DNA of 64,000 bases from Haliscomenobacter sp. (GTDB taxonomy: Bacteria; Bacteroidota; Bacteroidia; Chitinophagales; Saprospiraceae), in assembly GCF_016718685.1 (NCBI RefSeq), contig NZ_JADKCX010000001.1, positions 62,001 to 126,000 on the forward strand, read 5' to 3'. Below the pieces are notes generated by a model. That model searched no databases and had not been told where the DNA came from. It saw nothing but the letters and a program-made list of their open reading frames with translations. The translations under genes were made by a program, and so were the position numbers. Positions 41,447 through 54,038 of the stretch are shown piece by piece (positions within the stretch are counted from its first letter, which is position 1; the number at the start of each line of letters is the position of its first letter).

Positions 41447-44400
41447 ATGAAAAAGTACTTACCGAAACTGTTTGGAGCAGCTCCAATGGCAATGTATGGA
41501 ATAGCCTTCCTGCTATGTCTGCCCATCTTGTGGCAGCATACTTGGTTGAAAAATCAACCCAATAATCCTATTTCAGCAAATTCTGTGCCAAAACCTGAGA
41601 TGGTAAATGAAAAAGCATTCGAAGGTATTGCTTGTATGAATGAGGTCAAAGTTGCACTGGGTTCAGATTGTACCTTTAGGGTGACCGCCAATATTTTGGC
41701 GGAATTCAACCCCCTCGAATGCAACCCGGCAGGCATAACGTTCTATATTGCCGACAGAAGACAAAAATACGCCAAGGATTGATCTTGTAGAGTTTGACAA
41801 TAATCCATTGTTATGCAGCAAAGTAGACTATATTTTAAACAACCCTAAAACTATTGGGTATAAAAATCGTACCAATAGCCCAAATCAAATTCCTGCGGGA
41901 ACCATCATCAATTACTCCGAGTCGCTGGATAATGTCCCCAATCTAGGCATCGTCAGGTTTTCCAATTGTGACCCAGCTTGTCCACTGACCATTAAATGGA
42001 GTGACAAACTTGAGGTATATGGCTGTGATTCATTGGCGAAAAACGGCTTATACGCCCGTATTTTTCGCACCTGGGTAGCTACCAACTGCATGGGTAAACG
42101 TTTGGATACCATCCAAAAAATTGATTTTTGTCGTCCGGGTGTGGCAGATTTTCAATTCAATGGCTCCGGTGGAGAAGACTACGATCGAATTGTGACCTAC
42201 TCCTCTTGCACCCCTAATAAGGATTCGATTCGCCACATTGATGTAACGCCGTTCGCAGTCAAAACCGGGGTACTGTCATAGACACCATCTTTCTGGATGA
42301 ACGCCCTTGCAATTACTCGATGCAGATCAAAGATCAGGACTTTGCGATCTGCGATGGCCGTGGAGTGAAAATTGATCGGCAGATTTACATCTTTGATTGG
42401 TGCAAAGGAGGAATTGTAGACACTTTCCACGTTTTGATAAAAATTGGAGACTTTGATGCCCCTAAACTTATTCCGCCTCACCATTACAATGAAACCTTGC
42501 CAATTGAACTGTCTACCGGTCCTTTGAATTGTGAAGCATCAATTCCTGTTACGGTCAAAGGGCTAAATGAAGTGCTAGGCGTCGATATTACGGACAATTG
42601 TAAGGTGGCCAGCATTAGCCTCAAAGTAAAAAGTAAAGACCTGTACTCGAAAGGGTTTTTAGTTGGTAGCAAAGGCCCAGATGAACCCTGGTATGAAAAT
42701 GCTTATCCAATTTCCAATGGGGTATTGAGTGGCCTGAACCCTGGTCTTCACTGGGTCGTTGTGGAAGCTTTTGACGGCTGTTACAATGCCAAAAAAGATT
42801 CTGTACTCATCAAGGTTGTGGACAAAATTTCCCCGGTGATGGTGATTGATGATGCGCTACAGGTCAGCTTGCCAATGCTAACTTTTACTCCAAAGGTTAC
42901 GCCAAGGTATGTGTGGCGGACATAGATGAAGGTTCGTTCGACAACTGTAATCTACTCTGGATGAGAGTACGGCGTAATGTTAATCCAGCATGTGCCAGTA
43001 GTTTTATTGAAAAAGGATATGATACCAATGACAATGGTGTCCTCGATACGGTTCCAGCGGATGGTGATTGGACCAAAGCGGATGGTTTTGACAACAACGG
43101 AGATGGGGATTCTGCCGATTATGATGGTGATGGAATCGATGACGACAATGACGGTAAAATTGATGAGGACTTTGGGGAGTTGTTTATAGTAAAGAAGGGG
43201 GTACTCATGACGCCATTGATGAATTGTGCCGATTTCTTTTGCTGTGATTTAAATGAAAAGGTCACGATTGAATTATGGGGGGAGGATACCCAAAGAAATC
43301 GGAATTTTGCCTGGACAGAGATTTCTTTGGAAGATAAAATTGCTCCCCGCTGTGCGGCACCCTACAATACCACAATTAACTGCACCGATAAATGCCTGGC
43401 CAATCTTGATGATAAAGTTGAATCCGCCAAATGTTTTGGAGACGTAGTCGTTCAAGAAGGCAATGATTGCAGAACACTTGATACAACTTATCGCGTGGTG
43501 CGCAATTTGAAATGTGGAGCTGGAACCATTGAGCGAATATGGACTTTAACCAAACAAACCTCAAAAGGGCCTTTTATCCACAACCTGTACCCAAATCATC
43601 AAAGTGCTTGCGGTACATGAGTACAACATTTGCTTTCCTAAAGACGTAGACCAAAGAAACTGCCTCAAACCCTCGGCGGATACCCTAATCAAAAATGAGT
43701 TGGGTTGTGATTTGTTGTCTGTCAATGTAAAAGACAATCGGTATGATGCTTCTGACGGGGAGTGTTATAAGATTTTCCGGACATATACAGTACTCAATTG
43801 GTGTACCTTTGAAGATACTTGTGGAGACCCCCTCGAAGCCAAAAACTTGTTGGTAATTGATCGGAGAACTTTTCAGAATCATGGAAAAAACCCTTTGTAT
43901 GTTTTAGTGCGTGATTCGGAATACAAAACGCGTGTAGTTGAAGCTACTAGTGCAAACTCTTCGCCATATGTTGATCAGGTCAGTTACCCCCCCAATATGT
44001 ATGACAATGCACCTCCTCTTCAGGAGTACAATAAGGTTGCCCCTGAAACTCCATTCAAAAATGATGGAAATGAAGAGTTTTGGATTTCCGCAGATTTAAC
44101 GCCAGGTAATGCCTCAAACTTTGCCAATGGCGATGGGGATAGCGACAGTAATAACAACACCAAGCACGATATTTTGGTCAACAAAGTTATGCCTTATTGC
44201 CAAAATTCTGAAGAGAAGTATGTGCATGGGTTTACATATACTCAGATCATCAAAGTATATGATGATATCCGTCCAGAGGTAACCGTCCCTGTTTTAGACA
44301 AAATCCTACACGTCCTAATGATTGTCTAGCAGATGCTATTATTAATTTCAATGCGAAAGACAACTGTACAGATCAACTAGAATTGGAGCGCGCACAATTG

Positions 44401-46211
44401 ATGGTTGCACCTTTCCAAACGTTGGACGCGGGTAAGATGATTCTGTATGCTGTTACGCCACGTTGGAACATCCGTGAAAGCAGAGGCAATTCCTATCAGG
44501 TAACGATTCGCGATTTGCCAGTAGGTAAACATGATTTGCTCGTGGTGGTGCGGGACGAATGTGGAAACTTGAGCCTCCCAACGCGGATTCCTTTTGAAAT
44601 TTACGACAACAAGGGGCCTGCGCCCATTTGTATCAACGGCCTAGGCACCGAGTTGATGCCCGACGGCAGCGGTGGCGGCATGATGTCCGTATGGGCCAAT
44701 GATTTTATTGCCTCCAAAATATTTGATTGCCATGGTCAGGGTCCAGACACACAAAATGGGTTAAAGTTGGTCACCAAATACTCGATCAACCGGGTAGGAG
44801 AAACACCCCGTCCTGATCAGACTGGCATAACCCTGAGTTGTGCTGATGCCGGACTGACCCTGGATTTGGAAATACACGCTTGGGATGAAAAGGGGAATCA
44901 CGATTTCTGTTTGACCTATTTGCTGGTACAAGACAATCGGAAATTATGCCCAGAAGGGGCAATCTATGACGGCGAAATTAGTGGTTTGGTCCTTACGGAT
45001 GATGCTGAACCCCTGGCTGGTGTAAATGTTCAAATCAGCGGAAAGGTGAACAAAACGCAGATTTCGGGGATCAGTGGTAAATTCGCATTCTCCAGCCTTC
45101 AGAAAGATGCCGATTATTCCATCACGCCAATATTGGATAAGGATCACCAAAATGGGGTGTCTACGTTCGACCTCGTGCTCATTCAGAAACACGTTCTGGG
45201 CGACCAACTTTTGACCAACCCTTACCGCATCATTGCGGCAGATGTCAACAATTCGCATACCATTACGACCATAGATTTGATCCAGGTGCGCAAATTGATT
45301 TTGGGGCTTGAGGATCGATTTAAAACTGTACCCAGCTGGAAGTTTGTGGATGCCAGCCACAAGTTTTCTACGCCTGGTAACCCCTGGCAAGCAGAAATGC
45401 CTGAAGTAGTCAAGGTCAAAGACTTAAAAGGTAAAGTCAATGTGGATTTTATGGCCATAAAAATGGGGGATGTCAATGGGAATGCCAAGCCCAATGCCTC
45501 CTTCACGGGGCAAAGTGAACTGCGCAGTGGTCGTGTTTTCAACATTCAGGCAGAAAAATTAGGCCATCCAGCTCCAGGGTTTAAAGCGGGGGAATCAGTA
45601 CTCCTGGCCTTAAAAGCCAAAGATTTGGCAACGATTCAGGGGTACCAGTTTACCCTGAACTTTGATCCTCAATTGCTGGAATTGGAAAACCTGGAATACC
45701 ACGCCATCAAGGCTGAACACCTCGGCGTTTTTGCCAAAGAAGGAAACATTACGGTGAGCTGGAACGAAAAAGGATTCGCTCCAGGAGCCGAACAAACCTT
45801 GCTGGTGTTGCAATTCAAAACCAAGGCTGCGGGTGTCCTGCATGAAGTATTGAAACTCAATAGCCGCCGCACCGCAGCGGAAGCCTATACGCTCGATGAT
45901 GAAGCCATTGGCATTCAACTTGACTGGGGCAATGTGAAAGCAACACCCACAGTTGCGTTGCTGTACCAAAACGCGCCCAACCCATTCCAGGATGAAACCC
46001 TGATTGAATTCAGTTTGCCCGAGGCTACAAATGCGACCTTGAGCATCAGGGATGTGGCAGGTAGATTGTTGTGGACCACCAGCTCCTGGTTTGCCAAAGG
46101 TGATAACCGTGTGCCAATTAAAGCCAACGCATTAAAAGGTGGCGGCGTTTTGTACTACACCTGGAAGCAGATGGCTTTACGGCTACCCGTAAGATGGTTT
46201 TATTGGATTAA
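41447..46211 (+). pseudogene. Giant secreted protein with dockerin- and cohesin-like modules and T9SS tail, six frameshifts
   Basis: Joined in frame, the gene encodes about 1,590 residues. A signal or anchor sequence is at MKKYLPKLFGAAPMAMYGIA. The central part repeats Cys-containing beta modules (for example STTCTQIIKVLAVHEYNIC). A calcium-binding Asp-rich run is near 43040-43170 (DNNGDGDSADYDGDGIDDD). Later come a carboxypeptidase-regulatory-like module (GLVLTDDAEPLAGVNVQISG, 44990), a dockerin-like pair (DLVLIQKHVLGDQ and TTIDLIQVRKLILGLED, 45170-45310), a cohesin-like domain (about 45590-45930) and a type A T9SS tail (YQNAPNPFQDETLIEFSLP). One-base shifts are near 41757, 42265, 42871, 43566, 44299 and 46160. 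Repairing the last restores ADGFTATRKMVLLD and a stop at 46211. A surface adhesin or matrix role is inferred. Confidence 0.8.
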
Positions 46212-46253
46212 CGCGAATTTTGGTAAAAGTTTAGTACCCGCCTGCGGTGTATC

Positions 46254-46342
46254 TTTTTCACCACAGATGGCCACAGCTTCACACAGATTTTATAGCTATG
46301 ATATAAAATCTGTGTGAAGCTGTGGCCATCTGTGGTGAAAAA
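46254..46342. terminator. Perfect 41-bp stem, 7-nt loop between two convergent giant genes
   Basis: TTTTTCACCACAGATGGCCA... (46254-46294) is the exact reverse complement of 46302-46342, with loop GCTATGA. It is flanked by T and A runs on both sides, so it could terminate both the upstream (plus) and downstream (minus) genes. It is by far the longest perfect inverted repeat in the window. Confidence 0.85.
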
Positions 46343-46799
46343 CACCACCTCAACGCAGCAAAGTCATCTCCCCCGCTGCGCGGTACGTACTCCCATTCCG
46401 CAGCCTCACCACGCTGTAATACACATACAAACCACCCGCTGCCGACTGCCCCTTGGTGGTTCCGTCCCAACCCTGGCTGGGATCGTTGAGCGGGATGTCT
46501 TTCCCTTCAAACACCAACCCGCCCCAGCGGTCATAAATGCGCAGGACTTCAATGCGCTCTACATCGGTGTTGGCGTAAGCCATAAAATAGTCGTTGACAT
46601 TGTCTTCATTGGGGCTAAATGCGGTAGGGAAATACGCTTCCAACTGCCCGGATACAATCACCCGAATGTTGTCGCGTACCTCACAACCCGAGCTGTCGCG
46701 CAATACCAGCGCATAAGTGGTACTGACTTGTGGTTCAGCCCGGGCATTCAAACCTTCGGTGCCCGTAAGGGCGGTCAATGGCGACCAGGAAATGAATGC

Positions 46800-49700
46800 A
46801 GGGTCAAAATTGACCTGGGGGCTAAACGTTAGGCTGGCACCTTTGCGCAAGGTTGTATCTGCCCCTAAATCCAGACTCAGCGCGGTAGGCGCAACAATGG
46901 TAAAACTGGTATCGATACTGCACCCGGAGGCATTGCTGATGATCAGGCTAAAATTGCCGGGGTTGAGGTTTCTCAGTGAAAAAGGCGGGTTGTTGAACCG
47001 TTGAGGCGTTCCATTGTCCAGGGTAAGGTTGAATGGCCCTTGTCCACCGCTGATTGCTTGTACGGTAAGGAGCCCCAAATCTCCGGGGCAGCGTGGATTG
47101 GCTATCCGGAGCTGGATTTGCAGAGCCGCTGGATCATCCAGCACCACAATACTGTCGCTGGCCGAACAACCCTGTGCATCGCTGACGGTCACCACGTACC
47201 GACCTGGGGTTGCGTTGCGTGGATTCGCGATGCCATTGAAACCCGGATTGCTCCAGGTATACTGGTATGGTGTGGTACCGTTGCTGACGCTTGAGTTGAG
47301 GTGACTGCTGGCACAATCGGCTCGGGTGGCGGCAACATCAACGCTCAGGTTACAGGGGATTTCTTCAATTTGGATAAACGCAGTGTCCGTACATCCAACC
47401 CGGTCGCGGAGGATCACGGTTAAATTTCCGGCCCGTAAATTATCAAGGTTGAGGAACCCGGCATTGCCGATGTTGCTGAAATTGTTGCTGCGATTGGTGG
47501 AGATGGCGTAATTGGGCGTTCCTCCCGAAAAAGTTACCCGCAAGCTGCCTCCCGTCGGATTGGCCGCGGTAGGCTGACGCTCAAGGTTCAAGCTCAGATT
47601 CAGTGCTGGTGGGTCAGTTAAAGTTACATTGAGGGTATCCGAACATTGTGCTGCATCGGTGAGGGTTACCGTGTAATTTCCGGCGGGAAGAGAAGCTGGG
47701 TTTTGGCCACCAGCCAGCGGATTGTTCCAAAAGTAAAGCACCGCTCCACGGTTTCCACTTGCGGTTACATTGATGCTGCCTGTGCGGCTCCCATTACAAG
47801 TGGGATTGGTGATTTGGGCAGCGCCTTGCACTGTGCAGACCACCGGATCGAGGACAAAACCACAAGTGTCGACACAATCATTGACATCTCTAACGATGAC
47901 CCTGATAACTGCCCCGCCCGCAAAGAACGGTAGTTGATGGTATCTGTCCTGAAATTATCGGTTTGACCCGCACTGGGGCCACTGATGCGGATGCCTCCAA
48001 ACCCTGAACCACCTGTGACAATGATTCTCGCCTGGCCTTCCGAACCACCTACTGTGCTTGGATGGGTGATCACTTGACAATCCACATTCAGGCGAATGGG
48101 TTCCGTAATGCTAATGCTGGCTGTATCTTTGCACAACTGGCCATCACTAACTACCAGGGTATAGCTACCACTTGGCAGCCCATTTGCTTCACTCAAGCCG
48201 TCGAAACGATCGATGCTCCAATCATAGCTAAGGTTTCCTACAGCACCCTGAACAAGGGTTTGAATCCTTCCACTAGTCGCCCCAGCACAAAGGTTGTTGG
48301 TTCCCGTCAAGCGCAAATCCAAGTTGCAATTCGGATCACTTATGGTAAAATTACAACCTGGAATGCTGCAATTGTTGGCGTCTACCAGCGTCAAACGATA
48401 ATCACCTTTGGCCAGGCCATTGACCCTGAAACTATCCACGCTCAGGTTCAAAAAACTGTCTTGTTTGGCACCACTCAGCAACAATTTATAGGGGCCAGTT
48501 CCCCCAGAAAAGCGCAGGCTTATACTACCGTTTTGACCTCCAAGCGTTGTGGTGGGTGCAGGCGTTCCGCAGCTCAGGTTCAAGGCAGCAGGCTCCCTCA
48601 CCACCACCGTGTCAAAACCAATACAGCCAATCGAATCACTGACCACCACGGAGTAAGTTCCCGCCCGCAGGTTTTGGGCTGTTGCCTGCCCATCGAGGGT
48701 ATTGTCGCTCCAGTCGTATTGGAAGGGGGCTTTGCCGTTGTTTATGGTGACTGCAACTTCCCCATTGGCCGCACCATTGCAAAGCGGAGCGGTGGTTTGA
48801 GCCTGCACGAGTAGATTACAAGTAGGTTCAGCAATGGTAAAAGTGCAAGTTTGTTGACAAGCGTTGATGTCACTTAAATCTACCGTGTAATTGCCGCTAG
48901 TCAAACCGCTGAGGTCGATGCTACCGGGATTGCCCTCGGTGCGGGTACTGCTCACCGGACCACGAATGTTGAAGAAAAAGGAGCAGTGCCTCCGCTAAAA
49001 GTAAGCCGGGCAATACCTTCCTGGCCATTGACCGTACGCACGTTCTGGATGGTTTGACAACTCAAATTCAACACAGCGGGGTCGCGCAAAATGGTATCCA
49101 GGGTTAGCTGACAATTGAGCGCATCCGTGATGGTCACCTGATAATTGCCCGCCACAAGATTGGAAAGGGTATCATTATTGGGCCCAGCTCCGCTCCATCC
49201 AAAGCTATAAGGTGCCAGACCACTGCTGATCAGCGCCACAATCTCACCATTATTGGCTCCCTGACAGGCGGGGTCTTGAATTTCAAGTCTGGCTTGCAGG
49301 TTACACACGGGTTCCTGGATGGTAAAACTACAACTGTCCAAACACCCATTTGTATCCATGAAACTCGCGGCATAAGTACCCGCGGCCAGCCCACCCAGTT
49401 GCAAGCTGTCGGGCCCGGTGGCGATCACGTTACCGGGTTGTGCTCCGCCCCAGTTTAGGGTGATGGTTCCCGTTCCTCCGGAAAAGCGCAAGATGACTTG
49501 CCCATCGCGCCCGCCTACGGTACTCACATCAGCTAACACCTGGCAATTGACCACCATGGGCGGCGGGGTCCTTATCGTTATTCTGGTGGTATCCCGGCAG
49601 CCCAAATCATCGCTGAGGGTAAGCGTATAAGTGCCAGCACCGAGGTTGCTGAGGGTGTCACGGGTAGCAGTGCCCATTCCATTGCTCCAAACGTAAGCGT

Positions 49701-50790
49701 AAGGTGCTCGCCCATTGCGGATGTTTGCAGCCAAAATGCCATTGTCATCACCATTGCACAAAATGTTTTGTACCGTAACGATCGATACATCCAGGGAACA
49801 AATCGGCTCGGTGATGGTCAGAGCACAAGAGTCGATGCAATTGTTGGTGTCTTGCAGTTGGATGCGGTAGGCTCCAGCCTTTAAATCATTGATTCCGATG
49901 TCGCCAGAACCACTTATGTTGACGGTTCCGGAAACAGACCCCTGTCCAGCTCAGAGTATAAGGTGCAGTGCCTCCACCCGGTGGAAATCCGGGCGCTGCC
50001 GTTGTTGCCCCCCACGCGGGTAACGGCGCTTTGTTGCATACAAGCCAGGGTCAAGGGAGTTGGGTCAATCAGGGTCAAGGTATCATTGGAAACCCTACAA
50101 CCAATATTGTCTTCAATCACAAATGAATAGATGCCTGCCCTCAGGTTACGCGGGTTGAACTGGCCATCCAGTGCATCAATCGCCCAATCAATGGTATATG
50201 GTGCAGCCCCGGAGGTAACGATGACCTCAAGCTGCCCATTTGCCGCAGCACTACAAGTGGGATTCATTTGGTTTACGGCAGTTGTTAAAGCACAAGATGG
50301 CTGCGTGATGGTAAATTGACAGGAATCTCTGCAACCCAGGCTATCGGTGACGAACACTCGATAGTTGCCCGCCCGCAATCCACTCAATCGGTTCAAACCC
50401 GCAGGAAGATTACTCAGGTTTTGATTGACTGGGCCAAAAAGCACGAGGTTAAACCTGGCTGTTCCACCATTGATGGTCACGTTGGCTTCGCCATCATCTC
50501 CGGCCACTTTACTCACCGCTTTGCTGGCGGCACAACTGAGACTGAGTGTAGCGGGTTCGATAAGGGTTACTGAGGCGCTCACTTCACAACCCGTACCATC
50601 GGTAACAGAAACCGTGTAGGTTCCTGCCGATAATCCAGTGGGGTCTTCAGTACCATTGAGGCTGGATTGGTTCCAGCGGAAATTCAATGGAGGCAAACTA
50701 TTGTTGATCCTCAAATTAAGCGCTCCATTATTGCTGCCATTGCAAGTGATTGGGTTGCTGATCAAAAGATCAATTTGTGGCCCAGGGGTA
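46800..50790 (-). repeat. SprB-type repeat array
   Basis: About nine copies of a unit of roughly 70 residues (ITEPxCxLxVxxxxxNPxCNGxxNGxIxVxxxxGxxPYxYxW) alternate with a second unit (LxLSCxxxxxVxTVGGxxGxARIxFxGGTAPFxL). The array lies in the C-terminal half of the giant gene. Confidence 0.8.
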
Positions 50791-50839
50791 ATGCTGATTC
50801 GGAATGGCTGCTGTGCAGTACACATCCCTTTTTGATCAA

Positions 50840-53250
50840 AAGCGAATAAATTGGCGCTGAAATTTAAGGTTTGGCCAACGGAAAAACGAGTGCCTGTCCC
50901 GTTTGGGCCATCAAAATAAGCCACATTGGGGCTTAAAAAACTGCCTTTGATGGCTGGCAATTGCAGGCCCCCGCAGGCAACGGTATCCAGAGCGGGGTCT
51001 AAAACCGGAGGACTGAGGGTGTCCAAACGGAAAGAACGCTCGTCACTACAGCCAGCAACGTTGTCAAAAACAAACAGCATCAGATCGCCCGCGATGGTTT
51101 GCCCTGGAGTGAATTTGATTCCACTGCCTCGGGGGCCCGTGAAATAGGCCTCATTGCCACTCAGGTTGGTTCCTGCAATGTTGGGCAAAATATAGTTGGT
51201 ACAAACTTGCACATCGGCAATGGTATCCAGTCTGGGGCGGGTACGCAGCGTAATGTTGAACGTATCCTGGTCAAAACAAGTAGGGGTACCATCGAAAACA
51301 AAGAGGGTTTGGGTGGTATTGATGCTTTGTCCAGGATTGAAACGGGTACCTCCCCCCAGGCTTTGGGTAAAATAGGCGGCATTGCTGGAAAGATTGCGGC
51401 CAGTGATTAATGGCAAAACATAGACCTCGCATCCCACCGTGTCGGGAAGGGAATCAATGTCGGGAGCCAATTGCAGGTTAAGCCGGAAAGTTCTTTCAGT
51501 AGCACACCCCGCTGTAGAATCGTATGCGAACAAAGCCTGGGCAGTATCCAAACGGGTGCCAATGGCAAAACGAGTACCCGTACCATTGGTGCCACTGAAA
51601 TACGCCTCATTGCCACTCAAGCCCGTTCCGCTGATGGTCGGAAGTGTATAGCCATCGCCACAAATCGACACATCCGCGATGCTGTCGATTTGTGGCTGAG
51701 GATTGACCGTTACTTGGATAGAATCCTTATTGGAACAACCCGATGGGGTAAAAACCAGCTTGCGTAAGCCCGTGCCGCCAAGACTGGTATTTAAAGCCTT
51801 TCCACCAATTACCCCAGGCCCCGACCAGGTGCCGAGTACCCCATTTTGCAAGGTATCGAGGGAGACCGCACTTTGCCCCTGGCAAAAAGGACCGATGGGC
51901 GTGAGACTAACCGGGTTGCTGGAATTGACCACCACATCGAGGGTACTTGCCGCCGCGCATTGCCCTGAATTGGGGCTAAACGTGAGGGTGCGAATCCCGA
52001 AACCACCTACCGCAGGATTGAGGGTGTTTCCGCCGCTTACACCCGGCCCTGACCAGGTGCCAGTTACGCCGTTTTGGGTGGTATTGAGGGGGATGCTGCT
52101 CGTGTTGCCGCAGAGTGGGCCGATCGGACTGAGGGTAACCAGGTTTCCCGGAGTGATCGTGACATTTAGTGGAGGGACGGTCGCACATTGTCCGGCATTG
52201 GGAATAAAGCTGAGCATTCGAGTGCCTGTACTGCCTATACTTGGGTCGAGGGTGTCTTGGGTAACCCCAATGCCTGACCAGGTGCCGGAGATTCCACTTT
52301 GAGTTTTGACCAATGGAAACCGGGCATCGGTTTGGCAAAAAGGGCCAATTGTCCCAAGCGTAATGGCCGTGCTAGCCACCACGTTGACCGTTCGGGTGGC
52401 CGCATTGGCGCATTGGCCTGCCACAGGAGTAAACGTGAGAAGGCGGTTGCCAAGCGGGCCAACCGTGGGGTTGAGGGTATTTCCGCCGCTTACCCCGCTT
52501 CCCGTCCAGGTACCAGGAATGCCACTTTGGGTGGTATTGAGGGCAATATTTCCCCCTGTTCGACAAATGGGGGTAGGAATGGGGGTGAGGGTGATGGTGG
52601 TGCGTGGAATGATGGTTACCTGTAGGGTATTCGGGGTGGCGCATTGCCCGGCACCAGGGGTAAAGGTGAGTGTACGCACACCTGTGCCCCCTACATTGGT
52701 ATTGAGGATATTGCCGCCGCTTACCCCTGTTCCTGCCCAAGTACCAGTGATGTTGTTGGGTTGTTCGTTATTCAATGCAATGTTGCCACTGTTCTGGCAA
52801 AGTGGATCGATGAGGTCGAGGAAGGCAGCAGTTCGAGTCAAAATTTCGACTACAATGGTATTTGCGGTGCGGCATTGCCCGGAAGTAGGGGTAAAGGTGA
52901 GGGTGCGGATACCCGCAGTGCTCGTATTGAGCGCATTGCTAGCGACGCCACTGCCCTGACCAATTGCCCAGAATGCCTCCTTGATTGTTCCCAAGTGGCC
53001 TGTTTCCAGTGCCCTGACAAAATGGATCAAAGGGGTAAGGTCAACGGGGGCGGCGGGATTATTTCTACTTCAAGGTATTGGGCAAAGCGCATTGGCCAGG
53101 TTAGGGGTAAAGTCGGGGGTACGAATGCCAGCCCCTCCTACATTAGTGTTCAAGGAGTTGCCAGAAACACCTATGCCCGACCAGTTGCCGGTGATGCCAT
53201 TCTGATTAGCGCCAAGGGCCACACTGCCGCTGCTTTGGCAAAAAGGCCCT
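50840..53250 (-). repeat. Two tandem-repeat families in the giant adhesin-like gene
   Basis: From 51700 to 53250 there are about seven copies of a 75-residue unit (PFCQxxxxIPLNTTQNGxxGTWSGPGV). From 50840 to 51695 there are four copies of a 78-residue unit (LPxIxGTxLSGNEAYFxGPxGxGTRF). The two families are distinct in sequence. Confidence 0.8.
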
Positions 53251-54038
53251 TTGGGCGCGAGATCAACCGGAGCATTGGTTCCCGTGATGCGGATATTGCT
53301 GGTGGTGAGGCGTTCTTCAGAAGCCGTTGTCCGACCATGGATCTCTATAGATACCACATCTCCCGGACTGACGCCAATTCCAGTTGCTTCAATGGTTCCA
53401 GATTGTTGATTGTCTCCGTTGCCAATTATTCCTCCGCCTACTTCATTGCCATTCACAAAAAAACGAACCCGCAGAAAATCCCAACAATCTAAACATCCTC
53501 CATCGGTTGAATTATCCGGATCACCACCACAACCTCCTAAAATTGAACATTCATCATCGGAATCCATATTTCCAACTCCCCCCCAGGGCATATTGAAATT
53601 AAAAGTAACTGAAAAATCTACGGAAGAACATCCAGTTATGGTTCTTGGGCCAAGGAACTCAGGAACGCTGGTGTCATTGTTATTATAGACTCTTCCCGGA
53701 TTGGTAAAAATCACCGTTTGGCCCCAGCCCAATACTGGCCATACCGCAGCAACCAAAGTAAATACAGGCGCAAAATCGATAGCTGGACGCAAAATATATG
53801 GTGATTGTAGCCCGCCAAAATCCAAGTACCAACACTAGATTGAGTCAGAAATTTCATCATGACGTTTTTGTTCGTACAATTAAAGTGCGGTATGGAAGAG
53901 GCAAAGCAACCAGGTGAGTAGAAAAGAACAAGCAAGAACACAAAAATTGGCAAAAAAAATCAAAGTTGAGCAAGTATGGGGCATTAATTTATTGTAAATA
54001 CTGCCCGCTGCGTCAAAAATCTTACAATTCAAAAGCCT

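Larger units (their letters stand above)
46350..53860 (-). pseudogene. SprB-repeat giant adhesin-like protein with type B T9SS tail, many frameshifts
   Basis: The reconstructed protein is about 2,500 residues, starting at MMKFLTQSSVGTWIL (53860). The mature N-terminus (QTVIFTNPGRVYNNNDTSVP) is followed by about seven 75-residue repeats with GTWSGxGVSGGNTLN and LTFTPxxGQC. Four 78-residue repeats with LSGNEAYFxGxxGTGTRF come next, then about nine SprB-type repeats (CNG-x-NNGxxxxxxxxGxxPYxYxWS) alternating with GGTAPFxLxxxG modules. The C-terminus is a gliding-motility CHU_C domain (TAFSPNEDNVNDYFMAY...IYDRWGGLVFEGKD). Frameshifts occur at about 47913, 48977, 49940, 49980, several between 52940 and 53090, and one before 53825. 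Intact pieces are 46350-47840, 47930-48955, 48970-49930, 49985-52950 and 53090-53820. A PorP/SprF-family protein lies at 61 kb. Confidence 0.85.

Noticed and set aside
46254..46342. A transposable element or integration site.
   Set aside because: Only a hairpin is present: no transposase, no target duplication and no tRNA end.
48062..48814. Long open frame on the plus strand opposite the SprB repeats.
   Set aside because: It mirrors the repeat pattern of the minus-strand gene, has no start signal or domain pattern, and codon content does not look like a protein.
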